Assembly (NCBI RefSeq): GCF_026212465.1
Contig: NC_080057.1
Span: 10,595,263 to 10,659,262, forward strand
Source of the DNA: Amaranthus tricolor
Lineage: Eukaryota > Streptophyta > Magnoliopsida > Caryophyllales > Amaranthaceae
DNA: 64,000 nucleotides
Direction: 5' to 3'
The stretch's first letter is position 1, and each line of letters starts with the position of its first letter. Below, piece after piece: positions 1 through 11,878 of the stretch. The position numbers and the translations under genes were made by a program. The notes beneath the pieces are model-generated. The model was not told the origin of the DNA. It saw only the letters and a list, made by a program, of their open reading frames with translations, and searched no databases.

Positions 1-339
1 GCAACTAATTAAATTTTAACCTTTTACATTAACTAAAAACAGAAAACATAATTTTCGTAACTTCCAGTCAATGTCTTCTTCAGACCTGTATTGTGGGGAA
101 CAGCGCACTGTCTCCATCTACAACTTTCGTCAGGACATCAACTCTAGGAACAGTAAACTGACTTCTAAAGCAATTGCCCAACTTCTTGGATATTTAAGAC
201 ATGTACAACTTCCACGAATCAAGTCATAGGCTTCATCAACGATTTAAATTAAACCGGATATATACCTACAAAACAATCTCTAAAAATATGTTTGTTTATT
301 TAAAAGTGAAGTCATCATCAAAACCTTAAGAGGCCAACA
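1..339 (-). mobile_element. 5' end of a long copia-type LTR, cut by the window edge
   Basis: Read on the minus strand from 339, this begins TGTTGGCCTCTTAAGG and stays alignable, with many mismatches, to the start of the LTR at 17085 (TGTTGGACCTCTTGAG). The shared stretch includes the GTTTTGATGATGACT segment, ATTTTTAGAGATTGT and the GGAGACAGTGCGCTGTTCC block. It is therefore a second member of that LTR family in the opposite orientation. The other end and any internal region lie outside the window, so completeness cannot be judged. Confidence 0.75.
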
Positions 340-628
340 AAAGTGTAGGGGATCGATTTGTAGCAGATTTGTTTTATCTAATGTTAAAAAGAATAGGGAA
401 GAAGTATTGAAGAAACTTGATGCTTTCAACAAAGATAAAGAATCCAAATTTCCACTCGTTATAGCTGAAAGGGAGTTGAAAGCAGCTTAGAAACAAAAGA
501 AGGACGAAGAGGAAAATATCAAGCGTTTAACTGAGATGAAGAAGAAGTTAGACGAGGAAGATAAAACAAAGAAGACAAGCGGGAACAAATTGGTTCCTGT
601 GAAGAAGATAACAAAAAAGAAACAATGA
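340..628 (+). pseudogene. Lysine-rich coding remnant interrupted by an LTR
   Basis: Immediately after the LTR boundary one frame reads about 95 codons with protein-like composition. It has a short hydrophobic start (CRGSICSRFVLSNVKKN), then a Lys/Glu-rich probable coiled coil, and ends KKITKKKQ followed by TGA. One in-frame TAG lies near 488. The LTR begins exactly where the reading frame stops making sense upstream, so the 5' part of this gene should lie beyond the LTR, outside the window. I do not recognise the family. The stop and the insertion make it a probable pseudogene. Confidence 0.45.
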
Positions 629-1300
629 ATGATTTTTATGGTTTGTATGGTTTGATTTGTTGTAGTTGTTGGTTCTGCAAACAATTTATTTTGCTTTTCA
701 ATTAGCTAGTTTGATGTTGTCTTATTCTATAGTTTGATGCTCTTTTGGGTTTGTAAATAAGTTAGCATCATTCAATGACTTATTTTGAACAATTACATCT
801 CATTATTGGGGCATTCCTACTAATATATATAACCAATTAAGGTTGATTTTTTATGTCTAATTTTGATGTGATTATTATTATGCAAGTGATTGAATTTCAT
901 AATTTATGGGTTAATATATAGGTTATTTGAATTTGATGGACTTTAGGTAAATATTGATGTTGTTAAACGGTAAACAGTTTTGATGATGTTATAATTTTTT
1001 GTTATCCGTACTTGACATGCCTTAGTTAAAAATTCTTGTGTTTTAAAGAGAAATTAATTGATAGAGTTATGGTCATGTTTATTCCAAATTGACATATATT
1101 AAGCAATAATTTATGTTTGTAAATGATAAACTGATTGGGTTTTTGTTATGATATTCTTTCTATGCAAATTGACACACCTTTGCGAAAAATTGATGTGTTT
1201 AAATGTTAAACAGAATCTTCTTAAATAATGATTTTTGTTAAGTGTTAGTTCAAAGAATACGATATACAAATTGTATATGATTCACGAAGCATAAAATGTA
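629..1300. other. AT-rich spacer, no gene seen
   Basis: Low-complexity AT-rich sequence with no coding-like frame, no terminal repeats and no RNA gene that I can recognise. Confidence 0.5.
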
Positions 1301-4300
1301 TCAAATTATATGTTTGTTTCTTGTTATTGTTGTTGAGTTTTTTTGAGTTGACATCTTAGATCCTTTCTTCTGTGATGTCTCAAAATTTCCTTTCAATCTC
1401 TTCTTTTTTCCCTTTGTGACCGTTCTTTTTAGGTCTCTTACCTGTGTTGTTACTTGTAATGTATGTTGTGTTGTTGCTTCTGTTGTTTCTATTGCAACTT
1501 CAATTTCATTACGAGCCCTCTCAATGAGTTTACCTACTTCATCACTTGTTGTATTGTACAGTGCTTCTACCACTTTTCTTGTTTCTTCATTGCCTTGTGA
1601 CTTTAAGACAAGATTGTAAAAATTACGCTCCATGATTTATCTCCACGTAAGTGTAGATATTCTGGGGGGATCCAAGCCTGTAGGTGGACATTGATTACCA
1701 TAAAGTGTATCCCAAATATCCATTTTAGCATTCTTTGTCCATCTTGGAAGAATGAAGATAGCCGGTATTTTTTGCACAAAATGCAAGTGTAGTACCCGCA
1801 AACAATGGCAACACAACCATCCATTCGATTCAAAGTTCTTACAAGTACAGTCAACATTTATAGTATCATTGTATTTGGTGTATTGAACTTCATGCATGTT
1901 AATATCAGTATATCCATCAAACCAGACTCTGTTATCACAATTAAAAATCCATTTTAGATTAAAATTAAAGTTGTTAATATTGAAACTGATATATTTAACC
2001 AATAAAGTATAAGTAATGACAGATATATATTAAAGATGAGATAAGTTAACATTAATACTTTTTATAAAAACATACTTGTACACATCAGATGAGTGTCGTA
2101 ATAAACCAGTAAGTTTAAATGCAGACGTTGGGGTTGTGGTTGCCCAGTTAAATCTAACGCTATCTCCCTTTCTCTCCATCTTTCAATAGTTTTGTGAAAT
2201 ACTTTGAAGAATTGATATGGACTTGTGCTTTTCGTTGCTTCAAATCCAATTGCACTGTTTGTGAATTCACTTCGTTGCGAAGATAATATTCCAGCTAAAA
2301 AGAAATCGTTGCTTAATGCAGTGCACCATTTGTCCCTTAGGTTGTACAGTCTATCAAACCATCTATAGTGAGCTTGATTGCTTTTTAATTTGAATTTATC
2401 AACCATGTTTTCCCAACATTCTTTGAATTCAGTTGGATTGCTACACCCCATTAAGCATTTGTTAAAAGCATCTTTGAAGTTTGCATCTGACTTCAATGCT
2501 CCATAGTGTGATATTGCATTTTTCAATATATGTCATAAGCATAGCCTATGCCTTGAGAAAGGATAGACCTACAAGAGGTATTGAACTCTAAGTGTTAAAA
2601 AGTAAACTGCAATTGCTAACGTTTAATTGAATATTGTAAGACAACAATTACATATAAGAATACCTCTTCAACTGCTCTTGCAATGCTGCGTCTTGGTAGT
2701 GAAAATCGATACAAGATTTTTTCCTTCCATTACTTATTGAAATTGCTCAAGGACCCAAAAAAATTATTCAAATTTCTCATCTGCTATGAACGTACATCCA
2801 AACATTGTAGTGTTCCAATGGTTATTTATTCCAACTAGTGGTGCACATATCAAGTTGTATTTGTTTGTATAATATGTTTGATAACAGGTTTTTAGTGTCG
2901 TATGCTAAAAGTCCGGCTATGCAAACTCTAGGTCTTAACATAGGGATTTTTAAGGGTTTGGTGAAATGAACTAAACTATGACTAAGATGATCAATAAAGA
3001 TTAGAATGAATAAATGCAAATCAGAGGAAAGGGGAAGGGAGTGATTGGTTCCACCCTAGAGGAGTGACCCTAATGTTCATGTTTTAGGGCTTGGAGTCAT
3101 AGAGTTGGTGGCTCTAAGACCACTCGAATGACCTATAATCGCCCTATGTCTCTCTAGTAGTTGCAGGACGAGATTAAGTTGAATCACTAAGTTGATTGAA
3201 GAGACTTAGACTCAACCCTAACCCATAAACTTAGGTTCCAACTCTAGGGTTTCACCAATTAAACCCTAAGAGAACTACTCACACATTGTAGATGAAGGAC
3301 TAAGAGAAATGACTAATGAAAACAAGTATCTAAACATAATGAACTTGAATGTAGATGATGATTAAAGAAATGAATAACAACTAATGGAAGCAATAAAGGT
3401 AACTAAAGAACAAAAACAAACCTATACTAGATGTTTAAGAGAATCTCAACAACAAATACTACTAGAGTAAGAAAATCATAAAGAGCAATAAATATTGAAA
3501 CAACCAACAAGCATTAAATGAACATGAAGAGTAATAAAGGAATAAATACTATCAAACATAAATAATATCTCAATAGATTTAGAAGGTAGAATCCATAGTA
3601 ATGCTAGAAAGATACACCAAAAAGTTGCAAGCTTAATTGAAAGGATTAATGTAAAGCAAGTTAAACTAAGATAGGGTTTGATGAACTAGATAAAGCTTAA
3701 GACAAGAGAAAATCCACTCTAGAAATGTTTTAAGGTTAATGGAATAGTGTGTAGGGATTTGTACAGAAATTGGGTATATATACCCTCTAAAACCAAGGTG
3801 CCTCGAAATCGCAAAATTAGCCTTCAAAACTTAATCGAAAAGAAAACTGCACGCGTAGAAATAGATCCATTCGCCCGAATGCAGTAGCCCATTCGCCCGA
3901 AGCCTTCTCCATTCGGCATAAACAGAGGATTCTGGAGTAAATGGGGTTTTGGGGGCGCCACTTCCAGGGACTTTGGCCATGTTCAACGTTGAGTGCTCGA
4001 TTACCATTCGCCCGAGTGGACATGGTATTCGGTCGAATGGCCTTTGTTTCTCCTCTTTGTTGGCTGTTGCAGCTTCTACAAGCCTACAAACTTCGTCAGG
4101 ACTGCGGGATAGACTTGATTTGTCATGTTAAAGCTCCAAGATAGGTGTCTAAGCCTCGAACTCACACCGTTCAACCTTGAAATCTCCAAAAATCACGTAA
4201 AGTAATCTCAAAACATTCGAAGACAAGATCATGGTGAAATCATGCGTAGAGTATATGAAATTGATACAAAACAATAAGACTAAACAGAAAAATGGGGTTG

Positions 4301-5813
4301 TAAACGTGCTCTAAAACGAGAACATCAATGTTGTATCAAAAATGACAACATCCCCATAAATTCTGAAATCTTCCTTTATTAAAGAATCGCACCAAAAGAG
4401 TGCCACAAGCTTTGCATCATCATCAAGTTTCATATTCCAAATGAAACCATTGTCTTTCTATGCACACATTATCAATTGCCTGATCACATTTTGAGCATCC
4501 CCACCCTCAATTTCCTTCCTTAATCTTTTCACTTGGTTTAGATGGTCTCTTAATGTATGTACTACACACTCAATCGCTCTAGCATGCTTCGCCAAATATT
4601 TGTACGTTGTAGTAGGCCTTACTTGTGCATCTTCAAAACCTTCAATGGTTTCCATTGTTTCCTTTAAAGCTGTTGTCCTCTCAAATCTTTGCAAGTATTG
4701 TAATTCCACTCTCGTTAACGTATGGTTATGTGATACAACATTTTGTTTCACAAAAATGTCTCCACTGTATACATCCAGTTTAATCCTGATGTATGCATCA
4801 CATCCACATCTTTTAGTTGGAACTAGCTTTGTCTTGGCATTTTGTCGTTCATTTTCTTTGATCTTTGTCTCTATAGTTCCTTGTTTAGAACAAACGAAGT
4901 ATCGTTCATGTATAACACCATCTATTTACTTATTATGGATTTCCGAACACTAAACCCTGTTGCTCTAGCATGATCATGATACAATAGTTCAAGGTCCTCC
5001 CAACTGCTTGTTCTCATGCCCTCCAATAAACCTCTTATGTCGAATTCCCTCATTTCAGTCAAAGATTCAGTTTGCAAGCAATCTATTACAGTTGTTGTAA
5101 CTGAAATTTACACAATTATTGAACTAATTGACTGCTTTATATTGACAGTTGATGTTTTGTAATGTAACTCAATTGTTTGCTTATAATATTCAATTATCAA
5201 TATAAAAACAGAATTTCGCACTGAATGGTGACATTGCATAACATCAATGTAAAATAGAATAATTTAGAAGTACAATTGAGATATATAAAATATCAATTTA
5301 ATATGTTATTTTTTAAATTGAGACATTTAAATTGACATTTGGAATATGTGAATTACATTGAATAACAGAGAATTCATTGAACACTTTATGCTTAAAATTG
5401 AATAATTTAGAAGTACAATTGATATATATGAACTATCAATTTAATATGTTAGTTTTTGAACTGAGACATTTAAATTGGCATTTCTAATCTATGAATCTAT
5501 TTTGAATAACAGAGAATTCATTGAACACTTATATGCTTAAAATTGATCACTTTAATAACAGAATTGATCATACCTGTATCATTCATATTAATCTCGACGT
5601 TATCTTCTTCGTTTTCACCATAAACCACCATCATTTTTTCATTATCAATCGTCAAATCTGTAAACAACAGATTATCAATTATATATCTTTGAATACTATC
5701 ATTTTACATGCGATTTTCATAATATTACCTTCAATTTCGTCTACATATCTTCATGATGTTTGTAATGTCATTTCCATGTCAAATTCATTCATTAAATTTT
5801 CCATTACAGACAT
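1301..5813 (-). pseudogene. FAR1/FRS-like (MULE transposase-derived) gene, decayed and split
   Basis: Minus-strand exons appear in FRS order. A possible start ATG lies at 5813, followed by an acidic N-terminus. At about 5095-4930 is the FAR1 DNA-binding start (YHDHARATGFSVRKS), then a Cys-rich part (4870-4750) and HNHTLT (about 4730). The MULE transposase core includes FRIYGDVVIFDTT (about 4370-4333), which resumes after a 1.45 kb insertion as YYTNKYNLICAPLVGINNHW (2873-2815). FGCTFIADEKFE follows, then an exon at 2526-2062. The SWIM zinc finger is at about 1850-1795 (CTCKNF...CCHC), and a coiled-coil tail runs to 1301. Frameshifts, stops (including TAA just before 1633) and the insertion make it non-functional. 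FRS proteins are either light-signalling transcription factors or the parental Mutator-type transposases. A terminal-repeat-like sequence at 6050-6110 favours the transposon reading. Confidence 0.8.
2879..4327 (-). mobile_element. Solo-LTR-like element, copy 1 (TSD ATGTT)
   Basis: A 1449 bp insertion within the FRS transposase core. It starts TGATAACAGG and ends GAACATCA (TG...CA ends) and is flanked by ATGTT at 2874-2878 and 4328-4332. Removing it plus one repeat restores the FRS reading frame. The minus strand has a TATA-like GGTATATATACCC near 3770-3786. Upstream of it on that strand (3860-4045) lie several copies of the palindrome-like CATTCGCCCGAATG. It holds no long ORF. A related copy lies at 38307-39730. 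This is best read as a solo LTR of a retrotransposon whose internal part is absent. A short non-autonomous LTR-type element is the alternative. Confidence 0.85.
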
Positions 5814-5989
5814 GTTTAATGTTTTCTGAAGTTAAAATGTTGATTTTCTTTGATTATTTTTAAAGAATTTAAGAGATTTTCGAAAGAATAGAAGAGAAAA
5901 TTAGTTTTGATTTGTTTCCTAGATCGCGTTTGTGTTTTGGCGGTTTTGAAAATTGGTTTCCTTGATTATCGTTGTTTAAATTTGGCAGT

Positions 5990-6115
5990 TTTTATATTTT
6001 TCTGTTTTTCTTTTTTTTTTAATTGATAATTAAAGATGGGCTGAAATGTGTTGGACTGGTCTCAATATGAGACGGTCTCGGCCAAGACCAGCTATTATTT
6101 TTAATACGTCCCATT
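5990..6115. repeat. Terminal-repeat-like block next to the FRS remnant
   Basis: Contains GGACTGGTCTCAATATGAG, then ACGGTCTCGGCCAAGACCAG (about 6055-6102). The same motif order recurs at both outer ends of the foldback element at 50615-51560. It lies about 250 bp upstream of the FRS start, where a MULE terminal inverted repeat would be expected. I did not find the partner repeat on the other side (629-1300). Confidence 0.5.
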
Positions 6116-6451
6116 GAATTTACCTCATTTTATTTTTAGTGATGATTTACATTTTTTTAAATTCCCATCCATACATTTAACTTTCTTTTTTTAGTCTTGG
6201 GAATAAAAGGAAAACAAATTAATATTTACTTTTCTGTCCCATTTAATTTGCCCAATTTTAGTTTTAATCGTCCTTAATGAATTTTCCATATTTTTATTAT
6301 TAGTTATGACTCACCATTTTAACTCTCCATATTCTCTTATTTCTTAAATATCTACAATTTTAGCTCATTATTAAGGTAACAATATTCTCTTATTTTCCAA
6401 TATCTACCATTTTTCAAATATTCTCTTAAGGTAACAATATTATTGTACTTA

Positions 6452-6538
6452 CTCTGTTTCATTATACTTGCTGTTGATAGTGACATTTCTCCACTTAACA
6501 TGTCACCATCAGTAGCAAGTATTTCAGAACGGAGGAAG
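6452..6538. mobile_element. Short Stowaway-like MITE, copy 1
   Basis: An 87 bp imperfect palindrome flanked by TA. The left arm ends in ATACTTGCTGTTGATAGTGACA and the right arm reads back as TACTTGCTACTGATGGTGACA. A related copy lies at 42835-42923. No coding capacity. Confidence 0.65.
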
Positions 6539-6540
6539 TA

Positions 6541-7479
6541 TTAGGAGCTGAACTTCACATGAGGTGTGGGGTTTTGCATGGGGGCGAAGCTACACGGGGT
6601 GCTGGGGGAGGCTAGGCCCCCCTTGCCCAAAATGTGGATCCTTTGTAATTTTAGCTTTGGCCCCCTTACTAATTTTAGATATATAGTTGAAAGAGTGCAA
6701 AAAAGTAACAAAAATTATTATAGCTCAATGGATTGAGTAACACATTTACAACATAAGGTCAAAAGATTAAATCCAAGTCTAAATTATTCTTTTTTAATAA
6801 ACTAATAAAATTATATTATAATGTCATTACTCTTTATTTTCAATTATTTTACATTTATCCTTTTAAGTGTTTGTGCGTTTAGTTTTTTGCTATCTTAATT
6901 TTGATAATATTTATTTGAGACTTATTAGGGGAATAAAGGTAAAGGTAAGGGGAATAATAGAGTCAAAAAAAAAACATTTGGGTTTTTTAAAACTGATAAT
7001 AATAGAAAAACTTCAACTCCATTTATTTAATATAAATTTTGCTACGATTCAAATTCATTTTAGTCTATAGTATATTCATATTTTCACAATTTAACTATTT
7101 TTATATAGTAAAAATTTGCTCATATATCAACTATTTAGCCCTCTTAATTTCAAATCCTGACTTTGCTCACTTTTGCACGCACCATTTTATTTTCACTTAT
7201 CTTTCTCTATTTTTGCGAATTGTTTGCTTTTGACTGACTGACTGTGGGCTAAATTTAGTGGGCTAAAGCTCCTAGAATTACTTTTTTTATTGATATGAAA
7301 CTCTCGGGTGCTCGATTCCTACTCCTGCTTGCTAAATTGAAATTAGGACTATAAAAATCATTCGACAAGCGAGCTTTCAGCAGAATTCTTTTCGGGAAGC
7401 TCAATTTTATGTTATTATTTTCAGGTTGGTTTGTTTGATCGATAATCGATTTAATGGGCAAGAATTTATAATATGTTTC
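6541..7479. other. Unassigned transposon-like spacer
   Basis: No gene seen. The stretch 6570-6650 (GGGGCGAAGCTACACGGGG and a run of C/G blocks) looks like the GC-rich ends common in plant DNA transposons. I cannot define element borders. Confidence 0.35.
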
Positions 7480-8360
7480 GGGGAATTCAACGTGGTAACC
7501 CTAATAGTAACCTTGATTTATTGAGTTTCCCATGTGGTAATTAAAGTTTTTTAAAAATCCACGCATTAACTGTGAGGTTTACCCAATTCATCCTTCGTAA
7601 CCTTTTTACATAAAAAACATTAGAAAACGTTAATTTACTAAGATTAAAACATCATGTGGCCTGTTTAATCCTTATACCAGATACATTGTAGAAGAAACTT
7701 AAATTTCCCCCAAAACATAAACCCTAATTTTCATATCTTTCCCCAAATCACATTTTTTCCCCAAAATTCAAACCCTAGTTTTTTTCAATTCTCCTTCTAC
7801 TATCAAATTAGGATTCTTTTTTCAAACCATTGTGCTTAAAGTGGTTTTTTTTGTCAAATTTCTTCGTCAAATCCACTTGGAAGCAACAATGAAATGGTTA
7901 GGATTAGAGCAAGGAAATGTAAGCAACAAGAGTTAATTGAAATTCTTGTAAATTAAAGTAACTTACCTTTATTGACCTAGAATAAACAACGCAAAATTGG
8001 GGTAGAAAATATCGATCTTCATCCACCACTTGTTGAGAGCTTGATTTTTTTATCTTTGGCGATAGATTTCATTGAATTTTTGTTTCAAATTTGGAATTTA
8101 GGGTTAGGGATTTAGGGGATTAGGGTGAAATGGGGGAAATGTGATGCAAGGAAAGTTGAATTGGGGAAATAGGGTGAATTCAAATTCTTTAGTTGTACAA
8201 TATGCTTTAATCTAAGTAAACTAACATTTTTTAATGTGTTTTGTGTAAAAAGATCACGGAGGATGGATTAGGTAAACCTTAGGGTTACCGCGTGGATTTT
8301 TAAAAAACTTTGGCTATCACATGGAAAACCCAATTCCTTAGGTTAACATGTGGAATTTCC
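7480..8360. mobile_element. Foldback / long-TIR DNA element
   Basis: The first about 185 bp (7480-7665) and the last about 170 bp (8190-8360) are inverted copies. Both carry, read inward, a G-rich start, GGTAACCC or GTTAACC, then GTTTTTTAAAAATCCACGC, GGTTTACC and TTTTTACA. The interior also pairs loosely: CCCTAATTTTCATATC and TTCCCC blocks on the left against GGGTTAGGG and GGGGGAAATGTG on the right. There is no ORF. A clear target duplication was not found. It is probably a non-autonomous Mutator-type or other foldback element. Confidence 0.75.
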
Positions 8361-9159
8361 TATATTTTTTTAGAATAATGACTGATTCATTAATAAAGAG
8401 TCATGCGGCATTTTCATCAAAGATAAAAATTAGTAAGTACATAACAATTTTAACCAAATATAATTCAGAATTAACAAAACTACGATGGTTGTGTATGAGA
8501 TCTGACAATTTTGAATATCCTCTTCCACATCGCTATTTGATACAGCCTTCTACGATGGGGTCTTTTGATCTGTTGTAGTCTTGAGATAGAATTGAATTTG
8601 ATGTAAATCATGGTGATTACAAATTTGGTGTCTGCTACATTATCACATTAATCTATACAGACAAATCAACTAGAGACCAAAAATTACAACCCTAAACTTT
8701 CACGAGGAGAGAGATCAAAACCGGATATATGGGTAGAATCAACCCAATAAATGGGTTGAACAACTCTCCTATAGGGAAATGACAAATAGTTATTCTAATC
8801 ATATTTAAAATGTTTAAACCGAAAAAATTAGGGGCGTACCATCAACCAAAAAGTTAATGATAGCTCTAAACAACCTATAGAGTTTAGGGTTTTTCAGAGA
8901 GAGGAGAGAGAAAAAGAGAGGGAGGCGGCTAGGGCAAGAATTTATTATATAAATTGCTATTAAAAATAATTATATTATGGATTTTTTGTTTTAATAAAAA
9001 TATTTTCTTTAAAAAAGACAAATATATCTCTTTTAAAACTTCAAAAAAAAATTTACACAAAATAAAAAAAACGTCGAGAAATAAAGTGGACCTCCATAAA
9101 AAATAACGTGAAAGTGAAAACTTGAAATAAAGGAAAAAAACGTTCAAAATAGTCATATT
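8361..9159. other. AT-rich spacer, no gene seen
   Basis: No convincing coding frame, RNA gene or terminal repeat pair was found. A purine-rich GAGAGAGG tract lies near 8895-8925. Confidence 0.45.
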
Positions 9160-9386
9160 CACTAGTAGAAAAATTCTTGTTTGTATCTTGTTTTTAACCT
9201 TATTTGTATCTTGTATTGTGGGTTACTAATAAGAGGATTACAAATAATACATTATTTGTATCTTTTGAAAACAAAATATATAAATAACAACTATTTTGTA
9301 TCGTTTGTATGAAACCAAATATACAAATAACAGTTTATTTGTAACAAGTGATACAAATAACAAGTTATTTGTAACCTTGGTTTCTA
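9160..9386. mobile_element. Left end of a different CACTA family (host of the large CACTA)
   Basis: Begins CACTAGTAGAAAAATTC, a CACTA-type end, and is followed by many short ATACAAATAAC / GTTATTTGTA units in both orientations (9180-9375). These have the layout of subterminal repeats. The large CACTA inserted at 9387. The sequence just past its other end (21535-21560) continues with ACAAACGATACAAATAAC, so this element was cut in two by that insertion. Its own right end was not found before or after the microsatellite at 21570-21870. Confidence 0.7.
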
Positions 9387-9600
9387 CACTAGTGGAAAAA
9401 ACCTCATTTGCTGCGGTTTTTTGGCCATTATTTGCTGCGGTTTTGGCCCCAAGCGATAGTGATAGCAGCAAATGTCCTACTTTAAATGCTGCGGTTCAAA
9501 ACCGCAGCAAAAAAGGGCATTATTTGCTGCGGTCAACACAAAACCGCAGCAAATAAATGGGCATTATTTGCTGCGGTTTTGCCTCTGACTGCAGCAAATA
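9387..9600. repeat. Subterminal repeat array, protease-side end of large CACTA
   Basis: Several TTTGCTGCGGTTTT units and their complements (CCGCAGCAAATA) fill this end. In En/Spm-type elements such arrays bind the element-encoded regulatory protein. The same set is found in the inner copy at 15035-15290, in the opposite orientation. Confidence 0.8.
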
Positions 9601-9759
9601 CTTCTATTTTTTTCTTTTTTTGTTTTATCCTTACAATAATAATCCAATAATAATACAATGTAATAACAATGATTAATCCAATGATAATCACAAATAATCA
9701 ACAATAATCTCTTTGTAATAATAAACTCTCGCTCGTATATATAATATAATATTATGTAC

Positions 9760-9891
<132 letters not shown>

Positions 9892-9939
9892 CACTTAATT
9901 AAATCAAATTGGTAAAATAATTAATATTACGTACGCATT

Positions 9940-10335
9940 CAACAACGCTTTGAATTTTGTGTTGCGAGGCCGGCTTTGAGGTTTTTGTAATGAGTCGAAG
10001 ACGTGCACAGTGTTCGTTAAAGGACATATGACCAAAAGTATCCAATGCAAACTACAAACGCAAATTTAAAATCAACAATTAGAGATTAGGTGACTTTAAA
10101 AATCAAAAGATAAGTTCAATTTCAAAATTAAAACTTACCCTTCCACATATGGAGCCAGAATGAACGTGTGTTTAGATGCAAGGGAATTAATCAAACCATT
10201 CTCAATGTATGCTTTGACGTCATCTGGATCATTTACACATTTACTACCCGAAATCGATTCTGGACAAAACCATCCAATTTTTATTGGAGGTTCGAAAGAA
10301 TTTAGCTCCTCGTAAGCCGCACTAAACTCACAAAT
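9940..10335 (-). pseudogene. C48/Ulp1-like protease exons of large CACTA, catalytic Cys exon missing
   Basis: Two minus-strand exons. The exon at about 10335-10140 encodes EPPIKIGWFCPES...AYIENGLINSLASKHTFILAPY. The exon at about 10060-9945 encodes HWILLVICPLTNTVHVFDSL, with the His and Asp of the Ulp1-type triad. The next exon, expected to carry the Gln and Cys, is absent. The sequence runs into spacer and the (TA)n tract instead. The missing exon survives in the inner copy at 14457-14564. As it stands the protease domain cannot be catalytic. Confidence 0.75.
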
Positions 10336-10407
10336 AAGAAAATTTTGTTAGTAATTCGGTTATTAAAACAATTAAACAACAATGCCTAACTTGTAAGATA
10401 ATGAACA

Positions 10408-11878
10408 TCACCTCATGTAGACATGGAAAAGAGCTACGTTCAGCATCTCTCCTCTCAAAAATTGCCCGATGTCACTAGGACCAATAATTACAAACGGGCT
10501 CTCTAAAAAGCAGTGTTGCTCCTTCAGCAGGTTCAGAATGAGTGGCTCGTTCTCACTTCTGCGAGATGCACAATAATGCAGCCATTTGCAATCTTGAGAG
10601 AGATCTTTTAGCTCCTCATCAGTCAAAATTGGAGTGCTTGGCATCGACTTTGACCCAGTCGACACCTTTGCTGAGGAACCGACCTCTCTCCAAGATCCCT
10701 TTGGACTCTTTTGCTATTTCAATTTATACAATTAAATTAGTGTGAGCATGCAATTAATAAAATAAAAAAAATAAGGTACAAATGATTCTTACCATGTTAG
10801 TGAATCAGACCCAAGCATATGGCCATGTGACGAAACTACCTAGGGCGTCTGATAGTTTCTCAAGGCTCCATGCTGGCATTGGAACCGGTAGTGAGAAATC
10901 TTCAAACCCCTTTACAATAGTTTCCATGGCCACACTGATGTGGCCACTTGTAACAGGCATTGAATTCACTGTTTGGCCCTCTTTGGTTGGCTGGGCCACA
11001 CCATATGCAACCTCAGTTAAGTCGCCGTCACTAGAAACACCTAACTGAGGCAGCAAAAGAGAACAACGAGTCGCCTCCTGAAAATTGTGTCATTTAGTAT
11101 AATTAGCATCATAATAAAATATTAAAACGCGTTGCAATTTAAATTAATAAGTGCTTATATATTTTAAAACTATGTACCTGTAGCACTGGCTCTGGAGTTG
11201 GCTCCGGATTTTGAGCAACGGAGTTTATGTTCTCCGGTGTGGGGTTTTCCCCTTTAGGGGTATTAGTAATGAGCAGGGGTGCTACAGGGGTAATGGGCTC
11301 GGGTGTTGGCTCGACCGAAGCGTTAGGATCCCCATGTTGACTTTCCTGATCCTCGACAATCAGGTTTGCCAAGTCAACAATAGGTGCTCCCATCTTCTGC
11401 AACACGGCGGCCAGCTTGGCGAGAGCGTCCTTCGTAATCTCCGCTCGGAGGGTTGCTACTTCATCCCGCAGCGCCGTTCGGGATTGAGTAGCAACACACT
11501 CTTTGCCGAATGCCTTCTGTAACCCCATGCGGACGCCTCCTTTTCCGACTACCCGCCCACTGTGGTCTTTCCCTAAGACCATATGCAATGCGTCAACATT
11601 GCCTCTTGGGGTGAACTCCCCCGTAGCTTCTTTTTCCTTCCAGCCCATCTATTCAAATAAAAAGTGACATATATAGCAATTATTATAAGTACATCAAAGC
11701 CAAAGAATACAAAACAAATCAAGAATATACTTAATAATTTCAAAACTCACCACAGCATCAGCAACCTTCTTCGTTCAATCAATAGAAATCGAATGTCATG
11801 TATTATTTTAATGACTGAATCAAAAGAAGTAAATTCAAATTGGTAAACTATAATATAATATGAAATACTTACAACTTT
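10408..11878 (-). pseudogene. Middle exons of the large CACTA Ptta/En/Spm-protease gene
   Basis: A series of minus-strand exons. A short exon near 11795-11750 reads ERTKKVADAV. The exon at 11648-about 11175 (KEKEATGEFTPRGNVDALHM...GRVVGKGG) is the conserved C-terminal part of the plant Ptta/En/Spm transposase domain. It is followed by a Pro/Thr-rich acidic stretch. The exon at about 11075-10805 ends GSFVTWPYAWV, and the exon at about 10736-10408 contains CKWLHYCASRR. This order matches the linker between the En/Spm domain and the Ulp1 domain in plant CACTA proteins. The inner CACTA entered just upstream, at 11879. Confidence 0.75.

Noticed and set aside
3941..4144. Plus-strand ORFs inside the solo-LTR-like element
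   Set aside because: They overlap the palindrome array and are not conserved as frames in the second copy.
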